A stretch of 64,000 nucleotides of DNA, from positions 1-64,000 of the forward strand of contig JACMLJ010000002.1 of assembly GCA_014379625.1 (NCBI GenBank). The letters run 5' to 3'. Under the pieces are notes generated by a model, which saw only the letters and a list, made by a program, of their open reading frames with translations, did no database searches and was not told the origin of the DNA. Source of the stretch: Ferruginibacter sp. Its GTDB lineage: Bacteria; Bacteroidota; Bacteroidia; Chitinophagales; Chitinophagaceae. The first letter of the stretch is position 1. Each line of letters starts with the position of its first letter. Position numbers and translations under genes: made by a program. This document shows positions 17,108 to 25,057 of this stretch, one piece after another.

Positions 17108-18304
17108 TTACCGGGTAAGTATTGATTTTCGTTTAAATAATTTCAATAAAATAAAAGTAAATAAACCAGCCGTTATACCAGCTAAAACTGCCAGTGTAAC
17201 ACTTCCATAGATATATTGTTGCAGGTTTTTTTGAATCGATTCCAGTGTGAGTAAGCGGTTAAACTCGAGGTGGGTCGCATTGTCGCCCATCCAGTATGCG
17301 CCTGTTTGATAACTTAAAAAAATGATCAGCGGGATCATTGGAGGTATGCTGATATTAGCGGCCACAATCACCAGTATTTTATTTAACCTGAACAATACGG
17401 CCAGGAAAATAGCAGCCACCAACTGGAAACCCCAGATGGGAATTATGCCCATGAATATGCCAAAAGCTATTGACAGCGCCTTATATTCGTCGGTATGAAG
17501 GGGATTAAATAACTGGTCGTTAATGAATGCCTTCAACTTTTTTTTTTCAAAGATGGTTCTGAAAAAATCCCGCGGCTTTATATAAAAAAAAGTGATCAGT
17601 ACCAAAATGGTATTCAGGATACTGATCCTCGTAAAATCTTTAAAGGGCCTGAAATGAGAAACACGCTCTTCCTTGGGTGGATAGTAAACAGCAACCGGTA
17701 TTGATGTTATCTTCACCCCTTTCCAGGCGGCCCTTACCATCACTTCTATTTCAAATTCATATTTACGGGTAATAAAACGAATGTCTTTTAATAACCAGAT
17801 GGGGTACAGGCGATACCCCGATTGGGTATCAGGACAGTCTATGCCCGTTTCTACCTTAAACCAAAAGTTGGAGAATTTATGACCAAAGCTGCTTTTGCCC
17901 GGAACTGATGCCTGTGCCATATTTCTTGAACCCACGATAATGGCATCCTGCACCAACTGTAGTTTATCAACAAATGCCGGCAGGTCTTTGGCGAAATGCT
18001 GCCCGTCTGAATCGATGGTAATGGCAAACTTATAATTAAGTCCTGTAGCCAAAGCAAATGCCTTGCGGAGCGCCCAGCCTTTCCCTACATTTTCAGGGTA
18101 GCTTAATAATTGTACAAAGGGAAATTTTTCAACGATCGCAAGGGTTTCATCGGTAGACCCGTCATTCGCCACAATTATATTATTGGTGTAAGATGCCACC
18201 CCTTCTATTACCGTGGCAAGCGTGGCGGCATTATTATAAGTAGGGATAATAACACAAACGCGGAACTCATCAAATATTTCACTCCCTGTTGCTAAACCGC
18301 TCAT
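17108..18304 (-). CDS. GT2 glycosyltransferase fused to DUF2062 membrane domain
   Basis: A 398-residue membrane-bound enzyme. Residues about 14-235 are a GT-A fold family 2 glycosyltransferase (VCVIIPTYNNAATL, ANDGSTDET, metal-binding DSDGQHF at 98-104, GSRNMA, DTQSGYRLYP). The C-terminal part (about 245-395) is a DUF2062 domain with several membrane helices (ALSIAFGIFMGIIPIWGF and beyond). This architecture is common in flexirubin/aryl-polyene clusters and in polyprenol-phosphate sugar synthases. It is the first gene of the operon, 60 bases behind a TAnnTTTG box. It may glycosylate a lipid carrier or the pigment; which one is not visible. Confidence 0.85.
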   Translation of the reverse strand: MSGLATGSEIFDEFRVCVIIPTYNNAATLATVIEGVASYTNNIIVANDGSTDETLAIVEKFPFVQLLSYPENVGKGWALRKAFALATGLNYKFAITIDSDGQHFAKDLPAFVDKLQLVQDAIIVGSRNMAQASVPGKSSFGHKFSNFWFKVETGIDCPDTQSGYRLYPIWLLKDIRFITRKYEFEIEVMVRAAWKGVKITSIPVAVYYPPKEERVSHFRPFKDFTRISILNTILVLITFFYIKPRDFFRTIFEKKKLKAFINDQLFNPLHTDEYKALSIAFGIFMGIIPIWGFQLVAAIFLAVLFRLNKILVIVAANISIPPMIPLIIFLSYQTGAYWMGDNATHLEFNRLLTLESIQKNLQQYIYGSVTLAVLAGITAGLFTFILLKLFKRKSILTR

Positions 18305-18793
18305 TAATAATGGTTATTTTTCATGTATATAAATAAAAAAGGGTTTCAGGCTTTTTAAAATTGCAAATCTATATTAAAATCATTGGTTTGGAGTTATTAA
18401 ATGGCACTGCCCGCACATGCCCGTCATCTACAATTTTTACTGCTGTTTTGTCCCGGAATGTTACGGTATGTTGGGAGCAATATGTTTGCCATCTATAAAA
18501 CTATTCCCTTCTGCAAAAATCATTAGCCTTGCAAATTTGGATAAAAGAAGAAAATGATTATTTTGAATTTAGTACACATGGCTCATGGAAGCTATACTCA
18601 ATCCTGTACTGCCTTCTCCGTCCAGGCTACCACAGCATTGGTATTTTTTTATCTTTTTACATTCGTTATCTGCACTGAATTACAATTTTCAACAAACAAA
18701 GGGCTGTGTTTCTCAACGAAATAAAGTTATATATGTAATTTTATGGGCGGTCTTTTACACCACCAACGATAATATCTTTATAACATAAACTAT
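18305..18793. other. Divergent intergenic region between the GT2 operon and the GH26 gene
   Basis: About 490 bases shared by two divergent promoters. Apart from the box at 18364-18371 no repeat, RNA or convincing small gene was found; a 67-codon frame at 18585-18788 has a composition unlike the neighbouring genes. Confidence 0.4.
18364..18371 (-). promoter_or_regulatory. -7 promoter box of the pigment-tailoring operon
   Basis: TAGATTTG on the minus strand matches TAnnTTTG exactly, 60 bases before the GT2-DUF2062 start codon. A TTTG-type -33 element is not obvious at 19-21 bases upstream. Confidence 0.4.
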
Positions 18794-20743
18794 ATGAAAA
18801 AAAAATTACTTTTTGCTTTATCCTGCCTTCTCATTAACGCATGTTTGTCGGCACAGACCTTAATTACCAGCGTGGAAGCCGAAACCGGTGTGTTAACAGG
18901 TGTGAACATAATGGCGCAAACCAGCAATTCGAGCGGCCCTTTTGTAACCGGTTTTGATATGGACGGCGATAAAGTGACGGTGAATATAACAGTTCCCGCA
19001 GCGGGAATTTATAAAGCCGGAATTATTTACCGGGGCATTTATGGGGCGAAGGTGCAGGACCTGTATGCCAATGGTGTATTTGTAGCGAATGTAAACTTTC
19101 CGCAAACCACCAATTTTGTTGAATTGGCGGCGGGTTCCGTTTTTTTAAACGCGGGAATAAACACCCTTACCGTGCAAAAAAACTGGGGATATATGGATGT
19201 GGATAAATTCATTATATATTCCGTACCTCCAAATGTCTTTAACATAACCAACACTTTAATTGACCCACAGGCAACCACGGCCACCAAAAATTTATATGCC
19301 TTTATGTTGTCGCAGTTTGGAAAGCGGATCATTACCGGGCAAACAGATGGTTACTACGACCAGCTTAAATTAATTGCTGGAAAATCGCCCCTGCTCCGTG
19401 CCTGGGATATGGCCAGTTATTCTCCCCGGTATGCCTACAACTGGGCAAATGGCGCTCATGCCTTTGGCGCAGTAGACAACCAGGATGCGGAAAAAGCGAT
19501 CGCCTGGTATAACAGCACAGGCAATAAAGGCATTGTCAATTTTCACTGGCATTGGCATTCACCTTCCGGGGGCACAGCGGGCTTAAATACTTTTTATACC
19601 CAATACACCGTATTTGACGTGTCAAGAGGGGTCACAGCCGGTACACAGGAAAACACAGATATATTAAGGGATATTGACGCAATAGCTGTACCCTTAAAGA
19701 AACTAAGGGACGCAGGTGTGCCGGTACTCTGGCGGCCTTTACACGAAGCAGGCGGGGCCTGGTTCTGGTGGGGTGCAAAGGGAAGCACTGCCTGCAAGGC
19801 ATTGTGGACTATTATGTATGACAGGCTTACCAATTTCCACGGGTTGCATAACCTGATATGGGAATGGTCAAGTCCCGAGCAGGATTGGTATCCCGGCAAT
19901 ACTAAAGTGGATATGATCGGTTATGATTCCTACCCCGGCAACTTTAATTATACTACACAAAAGAATGTATTTGATAATTTATATACCATCACTGCAGGGC
20001 AAAAAATAATTGCCATGTCCGAAAACGGGCCCATCCCTGATATCCAGAGATGTTTTGATTCAGACGCCACATGGTCGTATTTTATGTCCTGGAATGATCT
20101 GGTGGCGTCTCAGAATTCTAACCAGCATATTATTGATGTATATGCCAGTCCAAAAGTAATTACGCTCGAAAATTATGCATTGGTGGTATTGCCGGTAACC
20201 CTTACAAAGTTTACTGCAAGGGTGGAAGGCAATAAAACAAGGATCGACTGGGTTACGGAATCTGAGCAAAACAATGACTATTTTGAAATTGAAAGATCTT
20301 CAGATGGGATCCATTTTTACAAACTCGCAATGGTGAGGGGAAATGGGACCACCAACAGTCCGCACAATTATGCTGTTTACGACAATAGCCCTTCCCGCGG
20401 TATTAATTATTACCGGTTAATCCAGTATAATGTTGACGGCAAATCCACCGTATATGGTGTTAAAACAGTAAGTTTTAACCTGAATGTAGCGCCATCAGTA
20501 AAAGTTTATCCAAATCCTTCAAAAGCAGGTTTGGGCATCCTCCTTAATAATTATGAAGGCAAAAACATAACAGTGAACATAACCGATATGCAAGGCAAAT
20601 CAGTACACCCGCAAGTTGTAAGCACAACCGGCGGTAATGGGTATTATAAGATAGATGTAAACCGCAAACTGTCACCGGGACTATATATTTTACATATCAA
20701 CGGTCAGGCTATAAGTGAAAGTTTAAAACTAATAATAGAGTAG
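18794..20743 (+). CDS. Secreted GH26 endo-beta-mannanase-like enzyme with CBM35-like module and T9SS type A tail
   Basis: A 649-residue exported enzyme. Order: signal peptide (1-20, ending LSAQT), a CBM35-like carbohydrate-binding module (about 24-145, VEAETGVLTG to DKFIIYSV), a GH26 barrel (about 163-445), a fibronectin-like linker (about 465-560), and a type A T9SS sorting domain starting VKVYPNPSKAG (about 569) and ending SLKLIIE. In the barrel WRPLHEA carries the acid/base Glu318 and MSENGP the nucleophile Glu410. It would cut beta-mannan or galactomannan outside the cell and stay surface-attached or be released by T9SS. Encoded alone, divergent from the pigment operon; the GH36/GH3 operon could finish its products. 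Confidence 0.9.
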   Translation: MKKKLLFALSCLLINACLSAQTLITSVEAETGVLTGVNIMAQTSNSSGPFVTGFDMDGDKVTVNITVPAAGIYKAGIIYRGIYGAKVQDLYANGVFVANVNFPQTTNFVELAAGSVFLNAGINTLTVQKNWGYMDVDKFIIYSVPPNVFNITNTLIDPQATTATKNLYAFMLSQFGKRIITGQTDGYYDQLKLIAGKSPLLRAWDMASYSPRYAYNWANGAHAFGAVDNQDAEKAIAWYNSTGNKGIVNFHWHWHSPSGGTAGLNTFYTQYTVFDVSRGVTAGTQENTDILRDIDAIAVPLKKLRDAGVPVLWRPLHEAGGAWFWWGAKGSTACKALWTIMYDRLTNFHGLHNLIWEWSSPEQDWYPGNTKVDMIGYDSYPGNFNYTTQKNVFDNLYTITAGQKIIAMSENGPIPDIQRCFDSDATWSYFMSWNDLVASQNSNQHIIDVYASPKVITLENYALVVLPVTLTKFTARVEGNKTRIDWVTESEQNNDYFEIERSSDGIHFYKLAMVRGNGTTNSPHNYAVYDNSPSRGINYYRLIQYNVDGKSTVYGVKTVSFNLNVAPSVKVYPNPSKAGLGILLNNYEGKNITVNITDMQGKSVHPQVVSTTGGNGYYKIDVNRKLSPGLYILHINGQAISESLKLIIE

Positions 20744-21006
20744 TTTTTACAACTGGTTCATTAAATCCTATTCATTAAAAGGTATTTTTTTTGCCCGTTG
20801 TAGGTGCTACTATTTAGCTAAAATATTGTAAAATGCTTGTTGGCGTTAAGGCAGGGTATTAGTTTTTGGGTCAAAATATTATCGCTGTTGAATTGCTGTT
20901 GTTTCGGATATTATTACTTCCATTTCTTCATGGGCTTTCCGCCACACACTCATTTCCGTTCTTTTAGTGCCATAGCAAAACATTTGTTTATCAGGCGCCA
21001 GGGCGA

Positions 21007-21059
21007 AAAAAACTGACAACAATTGCTCAGTTTTTTAATGCAGTGCCAGGCTCTGCATT
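21007..21059. terminator. Two adjacent hairpins, terminator-like
   Basis: AAAAAACTGA (21007-21016) pairs with TCAGTTTTTT (21027-21036), a stem flanked by A and T runs and so able to terminate in both directions. It is followed directly by AATGCAG (21037-21043) pairing with CTGCATT (21053-21059). The first lies about 260 bases after the GH26 stop, so assignment to that transcript is uncertain. Confidence 0.4.
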
Positions 21060-21113
21060 AAACCATTTTCAAATTTTCTCATTTCACATTTGAAATTAAA
21101 GCTCTTCCTTTCA

Positions 21114-21179
21114 ACCTGTTGTTTTTCTTACAAATACCTGTTGTTTTCCTTGCTAAAACCAGGTGTTTTCCTTGCTTGC
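21114..21179 (+). repeat. Three tandem 22-bp units
   Basis: Units start at 21114, 21136 and 21158, each sharing ACC....TGTTTT.CTT with diverged ends. They sit 43 bases upstream of the small gene at 21222, where they could be a leader or binding array; a chance slippage product is equally possible. Confidence 0.45.
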
Positions 21180-21221
21180 AGGATGCATTTTCTACTTAAT
21201 TTTACTTATAAATTCCACTCT

Positions 21222-21449
21222 ATGAACATACTTAAAGATAGATTTGAAATGGATTATTTTGGTAATACCGTAGAAATATCGAGATGCGCATATTCTTCTG
21301 TTGACGTTAGCCTTTACCGCTTTGATATGAAAAACGGTTTAATAGGCAACCTGTATAAACATGGAGGCAACTGGAGATTTGAAGACAAGGAACATTCCGA
21401 AACTGCCCAGGAAATTGGTGAAATGATTGAAAAGCATTATTGGAAATAA
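21222..21449 (+). CDS. Small protein of unknown function (75 aa)
   Basis: Not recognised. A hydrophilic 75-residue protein beginning MNILKDRFEMDYFG and ending EMIEKHYWK, with many aromatic and acidic residues and no signal or membrane segment. The frame is open further upstream only from a TTG inside a repeat-rich leader; ATG 21222 is preferred. The composition (balanced charge, amphipathic C-terminal helix) looks like a real small cytoplasmic protein. Confidence 0.55.
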   Translation: MNILKDRFEMDYFGNTVEISRCAYSSVDVSLYRFDMKNGLIGNLYKHGGNWRFEDKEHSETAQEIGEMIEKHYWK

Positions 21450-21842
21450 GGGGATATTTATTCAGGATTTTTTAACATACATATATAACATTCCTACTAT
21501 CACAAAGTGAAAATGAAATTTTTCATGGGCAGGGTTTTAATTGCCATGATCCTGTGCAGTCTTGGAGCTTATATCAAACATATAGTGGTGGCTGGTCATC
21601 TGCTGTTTATGCATTTTAAGTCAATGCTGTAATAGCAGATATTAAGTTACGGGAGTAAGTTAAGTTTTGCCCACAATATGGCAATGGCATCAGTATTAAC
21701 CGATATCAATATGCTGAATAAAATAAAGACGAGCCTTATATTCTCATGATAAATAAGTACAGCTTACAATAATGCATTGGCAAAATACGGGGCAGGACAT
21801 TGGAATCGTTATTTTTCTGATTTATGATTTGACCACACCGGA
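21450..21842. other. Intergenic region, possible small membrane peptide
   Basis: About 390 bases between two oppositely oriented genes. Apart from the candidate 39-codon frame at 21513 nothing was recognised. Confidence 0.35.
21513..21632 (+). CDS. Candidate small membrane peptide (39 aa)
   Basis: An ATG-initiated 39-codon frame encoding MKFFMGRVLIAMILCSL followed by a hydrophobic stretch up to HLLFMHF. It has the shape of a single-span small membrane protein with a basic N-terminus. No homology is recognised and no clear promoter or ribosome site is seen, so it may be chance. Confidence 0.25.
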   Translation: MKFFMGRVLIAMILCSLGAYIKHIVVAGHLLFMHFKSML

Positions 21843-22310
21843 TTAACTTCCAATTTCAAAATGCATCCAGTCATAATTTTTTTCCTTGCCGAGAGAAAGA
21901 AAACCATGTTTATAAAATATATCGATCATCGGCTTGTATTCATTTGTCGCAAACCGGGCAGTTAAACTGGTTTCTTTTAATTGATTTCTTTCGGGATCTA
22001 AATCGATTGCAACTCCCCAGGAATGCCGGCTCCAATCGCTGCCACCGCGCATTTTTCTAAAATTAAAGCAACCCCCATAAATGTCTATTCCGAGTTGCTG
22101 AATGGGTAACAATCCATACTCTTTTAAAATGTCTTCAAATACTAATTTAAATTTCCCTGCAACTAACTTATGGCACCTTAGCGAGGAAATTTTAGTTCCC
22201 CTGTCCCATGAAAGAACCATTGGATAAGGTAAATCGATTTTTGTTAAATAAGGGGAGCCACTTTCTGATGGAGTTCCATATTTTCTGAAAAGTTCTGAAG
22301 TTGAAATCAT
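21843..22310 (-). CDS. M15-family peptidoglycan peptidase (VanY/endolysin-like)
   Basis: A 155-residue zinc peptidase core. SRHSWGVAIDLDP supplies His96 and Asp103 and YDWMHFE supplies His150, the three zinc ligands of M15 D,D-carboxypeptidases and L-Ala-D-Glu endopeptidases. There is no signal peptide or lipobox, and ATG 22310 (MISTSELFRK) gives the whole domain, so it resembles stand-alone M15C endolysins of phage more than periplasmic VanY proteins. No phage genes are nearby. It may be a cytoplasmic recycling or lysis-released enzyme. Confidence 0.82.
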   Translation of the reverse strand: MISTSELFRKYGTPSESGSPYLTKIDLPYPMVLSWDRGTKISSLRCHKLVAGKFKLVFEDILKEYGLLPIQQLGIDIYGGCFNFRKMRGGSDWSRHSWGVAIDLDPERNQLKETSLTARFATNEYKPMIDIFYKHGFLSLGKEKNYDWMHFEIGS

Positions 22311-22798
22311 ATAGTAGCATTTAAATTGGTTACTAAATTTTTCTACAATATCGCCCGAAAGCTATCACCGTTTGGTTGACCTTCCGCTTGCAGGTTATCA
22401 TCAAATGGGCATTGGCAAAGGATCAATCAATTGATGAATTTACGCTTTCGAAAATTGACCCATGCAAAACTGCAGCCCCCAACCATTGCTCACCCTGCAA
22501 ATAATAAGTACCGAAATTTTATCTTTAAATGGAAAATACCGGCGAAAATTTTAGCGTAATATTTCGGGTTCCCGCAATCGTACCCCAGAACCTGTTATTA
22601 TTGGATGCCCTGTTTTATGCTGATACAGATTGCAAAATATGCACTTTTTTTTGCATATCCTATATATTCGCGGCAAAGCGCATCATTTATATAAAAACCT
22701 GTGAAATATACAAATCATAAATGCGATTCTGTAAGTCGAATAATTGTACTGAACCTAACTTTACATCGATATCTAACCACCAGTTTTAAACAAATGAA
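22311..22798. other. Intergenic region, no gene recognised
   Basis: About 490 bases. It holds a weak hairpin (ATATGCA 22637-22643 with TGCATAT 22652-22658) and a short in-frame stretch around 22360-22430 (LPLAGYHQMGIGKGSIN then stop) that faintly recalls the acetyl-CoA loop of a GNAT acetyltransferase. A 63-codon frame at 22529-22720 has no convincing start context. Confidence 0.35.
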
Positions 22799-23011
22799 AT
22801 GACATATAATACCAGGTCTCTTTTTTTATCAGCAGTAATTGCTTCGGTTTTTATTTCCTGTACTAACCCGGAAAGTTCTAAAACGGTTTCCGGCGATTCA
22901 AGCGAAAATAAATTTAATCCTGCCGGGGAACAAAAAACCGGCAGTACCTACGATCCGGCAAAAACCGCCACGGATACCATGTACAAAAACCAGGATAGCG
23001 TTCCTAAATAG
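22799..23011 (+). CDS. Small secreted lipoprotein of unknown function (70 aa)
   Basis: Starts with a lipoprotein signal: MTYNTRSLFLSAVIASVFISC, with Cys21 as the lipidation site (lipobox FISC), followed by about 50 Ser/Thr/Lys/Asp-rich, probably disordered residues ending NQDSVPK. No domain recognised. It converges on the DUF1080 gene with a single base between the stop codons. TAACTTTA, one base off the -7 consensus, lies about 40 bases upstream. Confidence 0.62.
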   Translation: MTYNTRSLFLSAVIASVFISCTNPESSKTVSGDSSENKFNPAGEQKTGSTYDPAKTATDTMYKNQDSVPK

Positions 23012-23012
23012 T

Positions 23013-23732
23013 TTACCGGATTGATTTGATCTCATCGTTGCTCAATTGGGTGATGGGGGTTAATTCCAGTTTTTTAAATTCCACTTCAGCGCCTTCAGCC
23101 TGTAACGCGATCTGTCCCTTATCAACCGTACAATTATATCCAAAATTCACCAACCGGCCATTTACCCAAACTTTGATCGAGTCGTGCAAACATTCTATGA
23201 TCATGCTATTCCATTCGCCAACCGGTTTTTCCGACCCGTCGGTAAGATTTTTAATATTTCGTTTTTTGCCTTCAGTGCCGCCCCATTCTGCTTTAGGACC
23301 CCGCCTTGTTTCCATATCAGGAACGGTTATATCTTCTATGATGCACCAGAAGTCGCCTGCGTTTCCATGCTCCATCTGCACTTCTAAAGACCTGGGAAAC
23401 ATTTTGTAAAGGGCCCTGGGTGCAGAACTATGCACCAGTACACCACAGTTACCGGGCTTTGAAGCAAACCGGTATTCTATATTGAGGCGGTAATCGCGGT
23501 ACACAGCATCGGTGATGAGATGCCCCCCGGGCTTTCCCAGGCTCACCAATAAGCCGTTCCTGGCGATAAAAGGGCTTTTCACATCCAGATTATTATCCAT
23601 GTCGGGCACATCGGAATGCCACCCGGCGAGGTCACTGCCGTTGAAAAGGCTTACAGAAGAATTGGCAGAAGGGCTTTTATCGCAAACCAGGCTAACCGTT
23701 GTTATCAGGGAGATAAAGAATAATGTATTCAT
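23013..23732 (-). CDS. DUF1080 (3-keto-disaccharide hydrolase-like) secreted protein
   Basis: A 239-residue single-domain DUF1080 protein with an N-terminal signal; a Cys at residue 17 (SLVC) could be a lipidation site. Visible family features are SVSLFNGSDLAGWHS (about 27-41), the NGLLVSLG strand, VEWNSM-like GEWNSMIIECLHDSIKVWVNGRLVNFG (conserved near 172-198) and the closing GQIALQAEGAEVEFKKLEL. The family is linked to cleavage or hydration of 3-keto-glycosides in the periplasm. It is separate from the fused copy at 3297-4847 and has no oxidoreductase neighbour here. Confidence 0.8.
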   Translation of the reverse strand: MNTLFFISLITTVSLVCDKSPSANSSVSLFNGSDLAGWHSDVPDMDNNLDVKSPFIARNGLLVSLGKPGGHLITDAVYRDYRLNIEYRFASKPGNCGVLVHSSAPRALYKMFPRSLEVQMEHGNAGDFWCIIEDITVPDMETRRGPKAEWGGTEGKKRNIKNLTDGSEKPVGEWNSMIIECLHDSIKVWVNGRLVNFGYNCTVDKGQIALQAEGAEVEFKKLELTPITQLSNDEIKSIR

Positions 23733-23999
23733 ATGGGAAATTTACCCCTAAAATAATAATATTTTATTGGTAATAAACACAAAACATTTATGCGATTTAT
23801 ATTAATCCTTACCGGTCTTTCAACAAATAGAAAATTGAGCCGTTGGAATCATATTCTAATCTTTACACCTAAATTTACACGGCTATCGGCAGCATTCCTA
23901 TAGTTATAAAACAGTATATTATCTGTGCAATATCATATTTTGCAAATAAGCCTGTTTTTATCGGTTTTTTTTAATACAAAATGGTTTTTATAAAATATT

Positions 24000-25007
24000 A
24001 TGAAAGTTTTCCTTACTTCCTCAATTCCATATTATGAAGAATATAATTTTGATCCCCCGGGTTGGCTGAAATCAAAAAGTGAAGCGCAGGTATCTATATG
24101 CACAGACGATCCTGACCTTGCTGATATAATTATTTTTGTTGAATCACATCCGGGTGATGATCCATACTTCAGAAAGGTATTCAATCATGCGCTTTTCAAA
24201 AAATACCCGCGCAAATGTGTATTGTACCATGATGCGGATTTATCTATCACTCCCCTACCCACCCTTTCACCCTCCATAGAATCATGGCAATACGACCCCA
24301 GACATAAAAGGACTTTTCATTATATTTCAAGGCATACCGAAAATCAAACCGTTGATCAGTCACCGCTAACCTATACTGTTAACCGCGATTATTTATACAG
24401 CTTTATGGGCTCCAAAACACATGAAGTAAGGAATAAAATATTCAAAAGTAAACACCCGGCAGATACATTTATAAAAGACACCACGGGCCATAACGCATGG
24501 GATTTAGATGATGCTGATAAAATTATTTACGAACGGGAATATTTGGATATTATACACCAAAGTTCCTTTGTTCTGAGTCCACGGGGCATTGGCCCCTGCT
24601 CCTACCGCTTATTTGAGTCGATGCAACTCGGCCGTGTACCCGTTATTATATCAGACGCCTGGGTAAAAATACCAGGTATTGATTGGGACCAATTCACGAT
24701 AACCATTCCGGAGGCCCAAATTCACCGGATACCCGAAATTTTGCGCGAAAGAAAAAATGAAGCTGTAGAAATGGGCAAGCTTGCCAGGAAATATTGGGAA
24801 GATTATTTTTCACCAGGTGTGTCCTTATCGCTTATTGTGATAGCAGCGGAAGAATTATTAAAACATAATTACTCTTATATTGATGCTTTAAAAGACTATT
24901 CACAATTTCTCAGGCATCCATGGCACTTAAGAAATTTTTTCCGGTACAAAAAGAATCAACTGTTAAGCAGGTTACAAAAAACAGGGTTAGCTAATACTGA
25001 CGGGTAA
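24000..25007 (+). CDS. Exostosin-like glycosyltransferase (GT47 type)
   Basis: A 335-residue cytoplasmic protein with a C-terminal exostosin-like GT-B half. The diagnostic segment SFVLSPRGIGPCSYRLFESM followed by QLGRVPVIISD (about 198-230) is the nucleotide-sugar-binding signature of exostosin-type enzymes, and LADIIIFVESH (about 41-51) fits the N-terminal half. Acceptor and donor are unknown; likely a surface polysaccharide or glycoprotein step. No other capsule gene is adjacent; the helicase gene follows after 50 bases but has its own -7 box. Confidence 0.75.
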   Translation: MKVFLTSSIPYYEEYNFDPPGWLKSKSEAQVSICTDDPDLADIIIFVESHPGDDPYFRKVFNHALFKKYPRKCVLYHDADLSITPLPTLSPSIESWQYDPRHKRTFHYISRHTENQTVDQSPLTYTVNRDYLYSFMGSKTHEVRNKIFKSKHPADTFIKDTTGHNAWDLDDADKIIYEREYLDIIHQSSFVLSPRGIGPCSYRLFESMQLGRVPVIISDAWVKIPGIDWDQFTITIPEAQIHRIPEILRERKNEAVEMGKLARKYWEDYFSPGVSLSLIVIAAEELLKHNYSYIDALKDYSQFLRHPWHLRNFFRYKKNQLLSRLQKTGLANTDG

Positions 25008-25030
25008 CCTCTGGGCTGGTAATTAAAAAC

Positions 25031-25038
25031 TACCTTTG
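25031..25038 (+). promoter_or_regulatory. -7 promoter box of the DEAD-box helicase gene
   Basis: TACCTTTG matches TAnnTTTG and ends 19 bases before the ATG at 25058, implying a very short leader. The -33 element is weak. Confidence 0.45.
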
Positions 25039-25057
25039 TGTTTCATTTTTAACAGGT

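Larger units (their letters stand above)
20744..21221. other. Intergenic region with hairpins and a short tandem repeat
   Basis: About 480 bases after the GH26 gene. Contains the paired hairpins at 21007-21059 and the 22-bp repeats at 21114-21179. The minus strand also has a 34-codon frame (20879-20983, MFCYGTKRTEMS...) that extends upstream without a stop through the hairpins; it matched nothing recognisable. Confidence 0.4.

Noticed and set aside
18585-18788. 67-codon plus-strand frame in the GH26 upstream region
   Set aside because: No recognisable domain, signal or start context; it lies in the promoter region and its composition does not match neighbouring genes.
22360-22435. Possible acetyltransferase (GNAT) relic
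   Set aside because: Only a GYHQMGIGKG-like string fits; flanks show no further GNAT motif on either strand.
22529-22720. 63-codon plus-strand frame rich in Cys/Ile/Phe
   Set aside because: No family, no promoter, and the hydrophobic part coincides with an AT-rich hairpin; most likely chance.
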